Source of the DNA: JANXYW01 sp964458665
Lineage (GTDB): Bacteria; Chloroflexota; Dehalococcoidia; DSTF01; JACRBR01
Direction: 5' to 3'
NCBI GenBank assembly: GCA_964458665.1
Contig: CAYWOO010000188.1
Coordinates: 1 to 17,409, forward strand
DNA length: 17,409 bases
The notes beneath the pieces were generated by a model. That model worked only from the letters and a program-made list of their open reading frames with translations, searched no databases and was not told where the DNA came from. Every line of letters begins with the position of its first letter. Positions within the stretch are counted from its first letter, which is position 1. Position numbers and translations under genes: made by a program. Shown here one piece after another: positions 1 through 6,421 of the stretch.

Positions 1-119
1 TGCGTGACGCCCGATGCGCGTTCGCCGCAGTGTATGCCCGCGCCCGCAGCGGCGCACGGTGATTCAGAACCGCGGCACCGGCGGTCGGAGATGAACTCGT
101 TTGTGTCGTGTGAAACTGG
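1..119. other. Non-coding stretch downstream of tRNA-Asp
   Basis: No convincing gene is seen here. On the minus strand, downstream of the tRNA, a short inverted repeat (69-73 with 81-85, 7-nt loop) could weakly assist termination, but it has no T-run. The left end may belong to the flank of a gene outside the window. Confidence 0.4.
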
Positions 120-196
120 TGGCGACCCCGAAGGGATTCGAACCCTCGATCTCCACCGTGACAGGGTGGCATGTTAGACCGCTACACCACGGGGCC
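120..196 (-). tRNA. tRNA-Asp (anticodon GTC)
   Basis: Read on the minus strand, this 77-nt stretch folds into a complete cloverleaf. The 7-bp acceptor stem is GGCCCCG with CGGGGTC, containing one G-T wobble. The anticodon stem CCACC/GGTGG carries the loop CTGTCAC, giving anticodon GTC for aspartate. The T arm GAGGG-TTCGAAT-CCCTT has the invariant TTCGA. The discriminator base is G and the CCA end is encoded at 120-122. A strong promoter lies about 55 bp upstream, so the gene is probably transcribed on its own. Nothing about the fold looks degenerate. Confidence 0.97.
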
Positions 197-213
197 GCGC
201 TAAACAGGTGAAC

Positions 214-248
214 GCCCGAAGCTGCCGGTTGCCGGCGATCCTTCGGGC
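214..248 (-). other. Nested hairpin in the tRNA-Asp leader
   Basis: An 8-bp perfect inverted repeat (214-221 with 241-248) encloses a second 5-bp stem (224-228 with 232-236, 3-nt loop). It begins almost exactly where transcription from the promoter at 254-282 should start (about 247) and ends 17 nt before the mature tRNA. It could be a removable 5' leader structure or a weak terminator for the solute-binding protein gene. There is no T-run, so a classical intrinsic terminator is unlikely. Confidence 0.5.
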
Positions 249-253
249 AGTTC

Positions 254-282
254 ATTCTAGTGACGGCTGTCGAGGGTGTCAA
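254..282 (-). promoter_or_regulatory. Sigma70-type promoter of tRNA-Asp
   Basis: On the minus strand TTGACA (277-282) is followed after exactly 17 bp by TAGAAT (254-259), a 6/6 and a 5/6 match to the housekeeping consensus. The predicted start near 247 precedes the tRNA by about 50 nt. It lies just downstream of the stop codon of the solute-binding protein gene. Confidence 0.85.
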
Positions 283-304
283 TCGAGGCGGCGCAGCCGC
301 ACGA

Positions 305-1966
305 CTACCGCCGCGGCGCGAGCCACTGCTCGTAGTTGTACTGCGCCGCGCTCCCCACGAGCTCGCCGTGGCGGTTGCGCACGTACTTCCACGCGGTCGA
401 GTAGCCGGTGCTTGTGAACAGCTGGATCATCGGACGGGCGTAGAGCATCATTCGCTGCGCTTCGAGCAGCGTCCTCTGGCGCACCGCGCGTTCGCTCTCG
501 GACCATGAGCGCTCGATGAGCGCGTCGAGCGTGCCGTCCGCGTAGCCGAACGGGCTACCCGTGCCCTCGGGCCCGCGCGAGTGGTAGAAGCGCGCCGGAA
601 TGTCCGGCGTCTCGTACGGAAGGTGGCTGATCAGCGTGGCCTCGAACTGCCCGCGCCGCACGTTGGTGAACCACGTCAGCAGGTCCAGCTCCTCCAGGAC
701 GATCTCGATCCCAAGCGTCAGCAGCTGCTGCCGCACCACCGTTGCCACATCAATGAGCTGCGGGATGTTCGCCACCTGCAGCTTGAACGATGCGTGCTCG
801 GCGCCGGCCGCGAGCAGCAGCGCGCGCGCGCCGGCGCGGCGCTCTTCGACCGGCACGGCACCGCTGTGTGCGGCGAGCACATCCGCCTGTGGCAGCGACC
901 AGTAGCCGTCGGCGAGGTGCGGGTTGACGGCGCCGAGGACCTGCCCTGTGCCGAAGCCGATGTCGCGGATGAGCGCCTCGCGATCGATCGCGAGATCGAG
1001 CGCACCGCGGACGCGCTGGTCGTTGAACGGCGGCCGATCAGCGCGCAAGCCAAGTGCGACCGACGCCAGGCTGGGCTCGGCCGTCGCCTCGATCTCGTCG
1101 GAGGACGCCGTGAGGCTCTGCGCCTCGCCGTTGTCGTGGTTCGGCACGACGTCCACGTCCCGTGCCTTGAATGCTGCGAGCCTCGCGTCGTCGTCGGGAA
1201 AGATGGTCCATTCCATGGCGTCCAAATAGGGGATCGGATTGCGGTGGTACGTGTCGTTGCGCGCGATGCGCACGCGCTCCTCGTTCGCGATGGTGTCGAG
1301 CCGGAACGGTCCGCTGCCGATGCTCGTGGCGCTGAGGTCCGTGTGGTTCTGCACCAGCTCCTTCGGCAGGATGGCGCCTGCGCCGATCGCTCCCAGCTCG
1401 GCCAACGAGTATGCGTACGGACGATGGGTCGTGATGCGGATCGTGCCGGTCTCCACCGCTTCGACCTTATCGAGTATCGAGGAGTGCCACAGCTTGCCCG
1501 TCACGAGCGGATTGTCGCGATAACGGAGAATGGATGCTGCGACATCCTCCGACGTGACTCGGCGCCCGGCGACGGGCGCGATGTCCTGGAAGTGAACGTC
1601 GGAACGCAGTTTGAAGATGTACGTCGTCGGATCGGGCTGCTCGACGCTCAGCGCATGGTCCTTGACCACGGTGTCGTGGCGCGCATCGACGTGCAGCAGG
1701 TAGCCGTAGATGCGGGGGAAGATCGCCAGCCCGGTTCCCGTCTCGGTCTGGGGATCGAGGCCGGACGCGACGGGCAGCGTGGTACCGGTTCGCAGTACGC
1801 CGCCCGAACGAGGCTGCGCGCCGGTCGTGGGCTTCTTCGCATCACCGCCGCAACCGACGATCGCGATCGCCGTGGCGCCGGCGGCGCCAACAGCGCTGGT
1901 CGCCAGGAGCCGCCTGCGGGACATGCGCGCCTGCGTAGCTCTGCGCCAGTAGTGGTCGTCTGTCAT
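305..1966 (-). CDS. ABC transporter solute-binding lipoprotein, peptide/nickel family (SBP_bac_5)
   Basis: This 553-residue protein is a family 5 extracytoplasmic solute-binding protein, which captures oligopeptides or related solutes for an ABC importer. The N-terminus has a twin-arginine-like stretch (MSRRRLL, residues 15-21), a hydrophobic core and a lipobox ending in Cys39 (AIVGC). It is therefore probably exported by Tat and lipid-anchored outside the membrane. The body has the expected length and features: an early DPQT segment, a FKLRSDVHFQD-like region, and an LDLAIDRE segment in the second lobe. The start at 1966 keeps the Trp/Arg-rich stretch before the Tat motif; Met15 (1924) is an alternative. 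Neither start has a strong ribosome site. No permease or ATPase gene is adjacent, so its importer partners lie elsewhere. It diverges from an Lrp-type regulator, the natural candidate for controlling it. The substrate cannot be read from the sequence. Confidence 0.92.
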   Translation of the reverse strand: MTDDHYWRRATQARMSRRRLLATSAVGAAGATAIAIVGCGGDAKKPTTGAQPRSGGVLRTGTTLPVASGLDPQTETGTGLAIFPRIYGYLLHVDARHDTVVKDHALSVEQPDPTTYIFKLRSDVHFQDIAPVAGRRVTSEDVAASILRYRDNPLVTGKLWHSSILDKVEAVETGTIRITTHRPYAYSLAELGAIGAGAILPKELVQNHTDLSATSIGSGPFRLDTIANEERVRIARNDTYHRNPIPYLDAMEWTIFPDDDARLAAFKARDVDVVPNHDNGEAQSLTASSDEIEATAEPSLASVALGLRADRPPFNDQRVRGALDLAIDREALIRDIGFGTGQVLGAVNPHLADGYWSLPQADVLAAHSGAVPVEERRAGARALLLAAGAEHASFKLQVANIPQLIDVATVVRQQLLTLGIEIVLEELDLLTWFTNVRRGQFEATLISHLPYETPDIPARFYHSRGPEGTGSPFGYADGTLDALIERSWSESERAVRQRTLLEAQRMMLYARPMIQLFTSTGYSTAWKYVRNRHGELVGSAAQYNYEQWLAPRR

Positions 1967-2016
1967 CTGTTGCCTGTCGGGAAAGGTTCGGCGCGGGCCG
2001 CGTAGAGGTGCGCTAC

Positions 2017-2045
2017 ATTCACGCGAATCGCGGGCTCCGTGTCAA
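2017..2045 (-). promoter_or_regulatory. Predicted promoter of the solute-binding protein gene
   Basis: On the minus strand TTGACA (2040-2045) is followed after 17 bp by GTGAAT (2017-2022). The -35 is perfect and the -10 is a 3/6 match. It sits about 50 bp upstream of the start codon at 1966 and faces the divergent promoter at 2078-2106. Confidence 0.55.
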
Positions 2046-2086
2046 GGACGGCGCAGGGACAGCCTCGCGTCGCTCGCTTGACACGG
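2037..2086. repeat. 10-bp inverted repeat spanning the two divergent -35 boxes
   Basis: CCGTGTCAAG (2037-2046) and CTTGACACGG (2077-2086) are perfect inverse copies, 40 bp apart centre to centre. Six of the ten bases in each arm are the -35 boxes themselves; four more bases are shared. About four helical turns separate the arms. This could suit co-operative binding by an Lrp-type octamer, but that is inference. Confidence 0.6.
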
Positions 2087-2106
2087 CTCCAAGGCCTGCA
2101 TATCGT
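2078..2106 (+). promoter_or_regulatory. Promoter of the Lrp/AsnC-type regulator gene
   Basis: TTGACA (2078-2083), a 17-bp spacer and TATCGT (2101-2106) give a 6/6 and a 4/6 consensus match. The predicted transcript would begin near 2113, about 30 nt before the TTG start at 2143. That excludes the upstream in-frame ATG at 2008 as the real start. Confidence 0.75.
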
Positions 2107-2142
2107 GCCACCAACGGAACTCGCAGCGGAAGGGGCAAAACA

Positions 2143-2649
2143 TTGCCGTTTCAGAAGCCCGACGCCGTCGATCAGCACATTCTCAGCATACTGGAAGAGA
2201 ACGGCCGCGCTACCAATCGCGAGGTCGCGGAGTCGGTCGGCGTCTCTGAGGGTACCGTCCGCAACCGGATCGAGCGCCTGATCCGCGACGATATCCTGCG
2301 CATCGTTGGTGTCACGAACCCCGCGCGGCTGGGACTGAACACGGCCGCCGTCATCAGCATCTCGGCCGAACTGGCCCGCATCACGGATATCGCGGAGCGC
2401 ATCGCCGCGGCGGATGGTGTCGTGTACGTCGGATACACGACGGGCAACGCGGACATCATCGCGCTGGCGTTCTTCCCAAGCAACGATGAACTGACGGACT
2501 TCATGACGCAAACGCTGGCGGCCATTCCGGGCATCCTCAAGGCTGAGACGAACATTATCCTGAAGCCGGTTCGGAGCCTGTTCCCGGGCGCGACTGTGAA
2601 TCTCGTCGGACGCCAGCCGACCCCGTTCCCCTCCGTCGCGAAGGCGTAA
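2143..2649 (+). CDS. Lrp/AsnC family transcriptional regulator
   Basis: The 168-residue product has the two-part architecture of leucine-responsive/AsnC regulators. The N-terminal winged helix-turn-helix is at about residues 8-55 (DQHILSILEENGRATNREVAESVGVSEGTVRNR read in two pieces). The C-terminal ligand-sensing RAM domain spans about residues 66-143 and has the ferredoxin-like pattern. The start is set at TTG 2143: an SD-like GGAAGGGG lies 7 nt upstream, the promoter at 2078-2106 reads into it, and the length then fits the family. An ATG at 2008 would add 45 unrelated residues and lie upstream of the promoter. The family usually binds as octamers and often controls a divergent neighbour. 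Here that is the peptide-type binding lipoprotein, suggesting amino-acid or peptide-responsive uptake. The effector is unknown. Confidence 0.92.
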   Translation: MPFQKPDAVDQHILSILEENGRATNREVAESVGVSEGTVRNRIERLIRDDILRIVGVTNPARLGLNTAAVISISAELARITDIAERIAAADGVVYVGYTTGNADIIALAFFPSNDELTDFMTQTLAAIPGILKAETNIILKPVRSLFPGATVNLVGRQPTPFPSVAKA

Positions 2650-2726
2650 CCTCACCGAGCGCACGATGCGCCCCCATCCGCCTGGGAATCAGTGTGCGAA
2701 TACGGCAGCGGCTTGGAGCTAACCTG

Positions 2727-3179
2727 ATGAGCGACGACGTGCGGAAAGAGCCTGCCAAGCGCGTCACTACGTACGATCGCGGCGGCGCGGAGAATGGCTG
2801 GCTCATCGAGTTGTACAAGGACGACGCGAAGACAACGGCGTACCTGACGGCGGCCGCCCCTGGCGCGTTCAAGGGTTACCACCTGCACCGCGTGCGTGCG
2901 GCGCGTTACGTGTGTCTGCGCGGGACCATGCGGATCATTCTCTACACGATGGGCGTTGTGGAGTACGGCAAGACGACGTGGACGCGGCAGGAACACCTCC
3001 TTGATTCGGCGAGTCCCGAGCGCCTCTTCATCCCCAACGATGTCGCCACCGGTTTGGAGAACGTCGGCGCGGAGGAGGGTTGGTTGATTAACTATCCTGA
3101 TCCGGCCTACGATCCCGAGCTGAAGGACGAACAGGTGGAGTACACACAATCGGATCTCGAAGCCGGGATAGTGAAGTAG
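2727..3179 (+). CDS. RmlC-like cupin (dTDP-sugar 3,5-epimerase-related)
   Basis: This 150-residue protein looks like a single cupin barrel related to dTDP-4-dehydrorhamnose 3,5-epimerase. The segment GYHLHRVRAARYVCLRGTM (residues 50-68) matches the family's first cupin motif, with His52 and His54 as possible metal or catalytic residues. The C-terminal IPNDVATGLEN and NYPDPAYDP segments match the end of RmlC-type proteins. The His usually found in the PxGxAHGF motif is replaced (PNDVATG), so true epimerase activity is doubtful. The start is ATG 2727, with GGAG 8 nt upstream; an earlier in-frame ATG at 2694 adds an unsupported extension. It lies 77 bp after the regulator gene and 2 bp before the serine hydrolase gene, so the last two are surely co-transcribed. 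Sugar-nucleotide modification or a small-molecule-binding role are both possible. Confidence 0.75.
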   Translation: MSDDVRKEPAKRVTTYDRGGAENGWLIELYKDDAKTTAYLTAAAPGAFKGYHLHRVRAARYVCLRGTMRIILYTMGVVEYGKTTWTRQEHLLDSASPERLFIPNDVATGLENVGAEEGWLINYPDPAYDPELKDEQVEYTQSDLEAGIVK

Positions 3180-3181
3180 CG

Positions 3182-4018
3182 ATGGGGCGAATGCAGGCGC
3201 TCGAAGCAGAGTTGCGGCGTCTCGGAGGCACGTTTAGTGGGACGTGGACCGCCGCGCTCACAGATCTGACCACCGGCGAGCATTTCGGCATCGATGAGGA
3301 CGTCGTGATGCCGACGGCGTCGCTGATCAAGGTACCCATCCTTGTCGCGCTGTACACCGCGATTGCCGATGGCCGCCTGGCGCTGACCGATCGCACGACG
3401 TACGAGCAGGTGCACATCTGCGGCGGCTCGGGCGTGCTACAGCATCTGGCGTTCGGCACCGAGATGACGGTGCGCGACGCCGCGATGCTGATGATCATCA
3501 TCTCCGACAACGCCGCCACCAACATGTGCATTGATCTCGCCGGACTCGAGCAGGTGAACACGACGCTGGCCTCGCTAGGTTTCACGAACACGCACCTGTA
3601 TCGCCGGCTTGGCGATCGCTCCGCCGGGCTGGACGCACGCAAGATGAACGTCAGCAGCGCTGGCGACATCTGCGGGCTGATGACACTGATCGCGCGGCAC
3701 GAGGCAGTTTCGGAGGACGCATCGGAGGATATGCTGCGCATCCTGCGCCGCTGCGACGGCCGCGCCGAGCTGTCGCACCTGTTGCCATGGAACGAAATGA
3801 ACATGCTCGAGAACCCGCGCGAGAACTGGGTAGCGGAGAAAGGCGGCGCGTTCATCAACGGCATTCGGACCGGCGGCTCGATCTTCCACACGGGGCGCGG
3901 CCACTTCGTCATGTCCGTGTTCGGCGAGGGAATGCTGGCGGATGGCGCGGGCCGCGAGGCTGAAGGCAACCGCTTCTTGTGGCAGATGGGTGAGACTGCC
4001 TGGAAAGCGCTCGCCTAA
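3182..4018 (+). CDS. Class A beta-lactamase-fold serine hydrolase, apparently cytoplasmic
   Basis: The 278-residue product has the penicillin-recognising serine hydrolase fold of the beta-lactamase2 family. Visible motifs in order are Ser47-Leu-Ile-Lys50 (SxxK nucleophile and base), Ser108-Asp-Asn110 (SDN) and Lys220-Gly-Gly222 in the place of K[ST]G. The omega-loop region (about residues 145-160, DRSAGLDARKMNVSSAGD) lacks the Glu166 that deacylates true class A enzymes. No signal peptide or lipobox is present: the protein starts MGRMQALEAEL. It is therefore unlikely to be a resistance enzyme. A cytoplasmic esterase, amidase or peptide hydrolase is more plausible. The gene begins 2 bp after the cupin stop, with GTGAAG near the start acting as ribosome site. 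Pairing with an RmlC-like cupin may indicate a shared small-molecule pathway. Confidence 0.85.
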   Translation: MGRMQALEAELRRLGGTFSGTWTAALTDLTTGEHFGIDEDVVMPTASLIKVPILVALYTAIADGRLALTDRTTYEQVHICGGSGVLQHLAFGTEMTVRDAAMLMIIISDNAATNMCIDLAGLEQVNTTLASLGFTNTHLYRRLGDRSAGLDARKMNVSSAGDICGLMTLIARHEAVSEDASEDMLRILRRCDGRAELSHLLPWNEMNMLENPRENWVAEKGGAFINGIRTGGSIFHTGRGHFVMSVFGEGMLADGAGREAEGNRFLWQMGETAWKALA

Positions 4019-4070
4019 AATCCGATCCAAGAAGAGCACGAAGTACACGAAGATCTCTAGTGAGTTCGGG

Positions 4071-4091
4071 GCGCGGGCGTTTAGCCCGCGT
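4071..4091. terminator. Bidirectional hairpin between convergent genes
   Basis: A GC-rich perfect stem (4072-4078 with 4084-4090; loop GTTTA) lies between the ends of the serine hydrolase gene (plus) and the acyltransferase gene (minus). There is no T-run on either side, so it is either a weak or factor-aided terminator, or a REP-like palindrome. The rest of 4019-4134 shows nothing coding. Confidence 0.5.
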
Positions 4092-4134
4092 CGTGCAGCG
4101 GGCGATCTTCGTTGACTGCCATGAGCGTGTGGCG

Positions 4135-4995
4135 CTACTCCGGCGTACCGGCGTGACTACCAAGTGCTGCGTCGACAGCGTCGATTGCGGCCGTAACCTG
4201 CTTCGACGCTTCTCCACCCGTGGCGGCTACGGCGTCGAGGAAGATCAGATCGTCCTTGTGCGCGTCGCCCGTCGCCCGCAGCACGTCCGAGCCGATCTCG
4301 AACGAGCCGATGAGCGTGTCGACGAGCGACTTCAACGACTGACGATGCAATTTGTAATCGACGATCGCCTGGTGCATGCGCGCGACGAGTTGCTCGTCGC
4401 GCCCGGACGCGTCGCCGCCGGTCGGCGCGTCGGGTGATGCCGCGCCGACAATGCGGGCTGGCGCGCCGACGACCGTGACGTTCGCCGGCACATCGTGGAC
4501 GACGACGGCGTTCGCGCCGACGCGGACGTGATCGCCGATGCTCACGGGACCGAGGATCTTCGCGCCGGTACCGATATGCACGTTGTCGCCGATCGTTGGT
4601 CCATCGACGCTGAAGCCGAGCTTCTTGCTGTTGGAGAGGCCGATCGTCACCCAGGGATTGATCTGGCAGTTCCTGCCGATGCGGGTGCGGCCATCGATGA
4701 CGACGTTGCCGTGCGACATCATCAGGCCCGGACCAATCTCGACGCGGTCGCCGATCCAGACGTGGAACAAGGCGCGCGAGAGCGTATCGCAGGCGCTGGG
4801 TAGCGCGGGCACACCGGCGGCGCGCAGCCGCACCTTCGCCCGAAAGAGCCAGGCCGCGAGCCAGGTCTCGGCGAAGGCGATCGTGAACCAGCGCTGCAAG
4901 CGCGCCGCACGATTTGCCCATACAGGCGACGCGGGGATCTCCGCGAACGTGAAGAGCGCGTGTGCGTCGTAGTCCTGGTTCAGCGAGCCGGCCAT
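4135..4995 (-). CDS. Hexapeptide-repeat acyltransferase, serine O-acetyltransferase-like, with C-terminal tail
   Basis: The 286-residue protein has an alpha-helical N-terminus (about 1-78), a left-handed beta-helix of hexapeptide repeats (about 80-183) and a long tail. The helix resembles CysE: IGPGLMMSHGNVVI carries His95 at the position of the CysE catalytic His, and HIGTGAKILG and VVGAPARIVG are the usual late coils. The second CysE His-containing loop (GGDRHPK) is not conserved: the matching segment is SNSKKLGFSVDG. Serine need not be the acceptor. The tail (about 190-286) is predicted mostly helical and is not a usual CysE part. It is the last gene of the glycan export operon and overlaps the methyltransferase stop by 16 bp. 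O-acetylation of the exported sugar is therefore the likeliest role; cysteine synthesis is less likely. No clear ribosome site precedes the ATG, in line with translational coupling. Confidence 0.85.
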   Translation of the reverse strand: MAGSLNQDYDAHALFTFAEIPASPVWANRAARLQRWFTIAFAETWLAAWLFRAKVRLRAAGVPALPSACDTLSRALFHVWIGDRVEIGPGLMMSHGNVVIDGRTRIGRNCQINPWVTIGLSNSKKLGFSVDGPTIGDNVHIGTGAKILGPVSIGDHVRVGANAVVVHDVPANVTVVGAPARIVGAASPDAPTGGDASGRDEQLVARMHQAIVDYKLHRQSLKSLVDTLIGSFEIGSDVLRATGDAHKDDLIFLDAVAATGGEASKQVTAAIDAVDAALGSHAGTPE

Positions 4996-5780
4996 GCAGG
5001 CGCACCCGGCTTTCGCCAGACTGAGATGACCATGTCTGAGTGCTGCGGCCGGCGCCGCGCCAGGCGGTCGAGACCGCTCCAGATGGCCTTAGCAACACGC
5101 TCGGGAAGGTGATCGAGGAGCGCGCCGTAGCGGGAGAAGAGCCAGAGCATCGAAATGCCGAAGCAGCGATCGAGTACCAGCCAGTCGCCGCCGAGCGATC
5201 GGATGTAGGGCAGGTCGCCTTTGACGTTGTGGTCCTCCGGGATCTCCCAGTACGGACGCCAGGCCGGCCGCGGGCGGCCGATGCGGCGCATCAAGCGGTC
5301 GGTGCTGCGTCCGAGCTTGCAAGACACGCTCTCGAAATTGGCCAGGGCGATCACGACGCGCCCGTCTGGCCGCGCGACGCGCGCCGCTTCGCCCATGAAG
5401 GCGTGCGGATCGGAGAAGTGGTCGAGGGAGCCCTGGCAGATCACGCGGTCGAAGGTGTCGTCCGGGAACGGCAATTCCTCCGCGATGCTGCGCACCATTT
5501 CTGCGGTGCTCTCGGGCTGCACGTAGCGGCCGACACCGATCATCTCCATCGAGGCTTCGGCGCCGATGGCGCGGCAGCCGCCCTCGGCGATGCGCATAGC
5601 GACGCGGCCCGTACCGCAAGCGACATCGAGGACCTTCCCGCGCGCAACTTCGGACGCCAATGCGACCATCGCTTCTTCGATCGCGCGGTAGAGGTACTGG
5701 GAGTCGCGGTGCGTGCCGGCGTGGAAGTCATCGATCGAGTACGTGAGGTCGAAGTCGGGCTTCTGCGTCTCCACAGTCAT
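4980..5780 (-). CDS. Class I SAM-dependent methyltransferase
   Basis: This 266-residue protein has the class I methyltransferase core. Motif I is VLDVACGTG (residues 50-58), with the nucleotide-binding acidic region following (about 71-76). ELPFPDDTFDRVICQGSLDH (residues 102-121) forms motifs post-I to II, and PDGRVVIALANFE forms motif III. It looks catalytically complete. The start is ATG 5780, whose A and TG overlap the TGA of the preceding gene (ATGA), a sign of translational coupling. A longer in-frame reading to 5915 runs inside the upstream gene and is not needed. Placement in the export operon suggests methylation of the surface glycan or its precursor; the acceptor is unknown. A chain-terminating cap methylase is one possibility, since such caps set length in ABC-exported polysaccharides. 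Confidence 0.88.
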   Translation of the reverse strand: MTVETQKPDFDLTYSIDDFHAGTHRDSQYLYRAIEEAMVALASEVARGKVLDVACGTGRVAMRIAEGGCRAIGAEASMEMIGVGRYVQPESTAEMVRSIAEELPFPDDTFDRVICQGSLDHFSDPHAFMGEAARVARPDGRVVIALANFESVSCKLGRSTDRLMRRIGRPRPAWRPYWEIPEDHNVKGDLPYIRSLGGDWLVLDRCFGISMLWLFSRYGALLDHLPERVAKAIWSGLDRLARRRPQHSDMVISVWRKPGAPAWPAR

Positions 5781-6421
5781 CGATCGATCGCCCCAGCGGA
5801 TCCGTTTGCCGCGATGGCGGACATGACGGAGGTCGGCGGCCGAGCATGCGCCTGCTTCACGGCCGACAACACGACGTCGAACTCCTCGAAGCCGCCGAAG
5901 AGCCCGCTGAACCAACGCTCGAAGCGATACTGACTGCCTCGGCTGCCGTTGGCGACCTTCTCGATGAACTGTGTAAGCGGGCCGCGCGCCAGCGCCAGGC
6001 CGCTATCGTCGCCGCGCTGTCCGGCTACTCGCAAGCGCGCGCGTTCGATGGAGAACGCCGTGGGCGTCGGCGCGTCCCACGGTTTGCTGCGCGGGTCGTA
6101 GTAGTTGAACGTGTTCAGCGTCAGCAGCGGCCGCGCCCGCGCATCGCGTGATGCCGCGATGGCCGACGACGCATGCGGCAGCGTGACGTGGATCAGTGCG
6201 TTCGGCTTGCACACGCGCCAGAGTTCGTCGAGCGTCCCTGCGATGTCATCCCTGTACATGATGGTGCGACCCAGGAACAGTTCGTCGACGCTGGCATCAC
6301 GGAACGGCAGGTGCGGACCCGCCTGTGCGACGAAGGCGACGCCCGGCGCGGCGACCGCGTTGAGGCGCATCGCGCGAGCGGCGTGTTTCGCCTGGCCGGA
6401 GAAGTCGAGCCGGACCATCAT
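5777..6421 (-). CDS. Methyltransferase-like protein lacking the SAM glycine loop
   Basis: The 214-residue product matches only the second half of a class I methyltransferase. HLPFRDASVDELFLGRTIMY (residues 37-56) is the acidic/post-I region, then LDELWRVCKPNALIHVTLPH (65-83) is the usual helix plus strand 5. The glycine-rich motif I that holds SAM is absent. The first 35 residues (MMVRLDFSGQAKHAARAMRL and on) are too short and have no GxGxG. No in-frame upstream sequence could restore it, because the ATPase gene ends at 6421 (TGATG overlap). It could be a pseudoenzyme partner of the intact methyltransferase coupled to it, or an enzyme with a diverged cofactor site. The frame is intact, so this is not an obvious pseudogene. 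Its role is probably in surface glycan modification. Confidence 0.75.
   Translation of the reverse strand: MMVRLDFSGQAKHAARAMRLNAVAAPGVAFVAQAGPHLPFRDASVDELFLGRTIMYRDDIAGTLDELWRVCKPNALIHVTLPHASSAIAASRDARARPLLTLNTFNYYDPRSKPWDAPTPTAFSIERARLRVAGQRGDDSGLALARGPLTQFIEKVANGSRGSQYRFERWFSGLFGGFEEFDVVLSAVKQAHARPPTSVMSAIAANGSAGAIDR

Noticed and set aside
287..300. Terminator for the solute-binding protein gene
   Set aside because: The stem is only 5 bp, has no T-run and abuts the tRNA promoter; the support is too weak.
581..2005. Long open frame on the plus strand antisense to the solute-binding protein gene
   Set aside because: It is a high-GC shadow: Arg/Asp/Val-rich without domains, no ribosome site, and it covers a well-recognised gene on the other strand. 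Similar shadows at 5040-5933, 7406-8395, 9717-10673 and 10184-11449 were rejected for the same reason.
2008..2142. N-terminal extension of the Lrp-type regulator from ATG 2008
   Set aside because: The promoter at 2078-2106 lies downstream of that ATG, the extra 45 residues match nothing, and TTG 2143 has a good ribosome site.
3182..4018. Antibiotic-resistance class A beta-lactamase
   Set aside because: It lacks a signal peptide and the deacylating Glu of the omega loop, and its KTG motif is altered; it is better described as a fold relative.
4135..4995. cysE of the cysteine pathway
   Set aside because: The second catalytic His loop of CysE is missing and the gene is embedded in a glycan export operon, so no gene symbol was given.
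5781..5915. Longer start for the intact methyltransferase
   Set aside because: That reading lies inside the preceding gene, and ATG 5780 gives an ATGA coupling and a family-like N-terminus.
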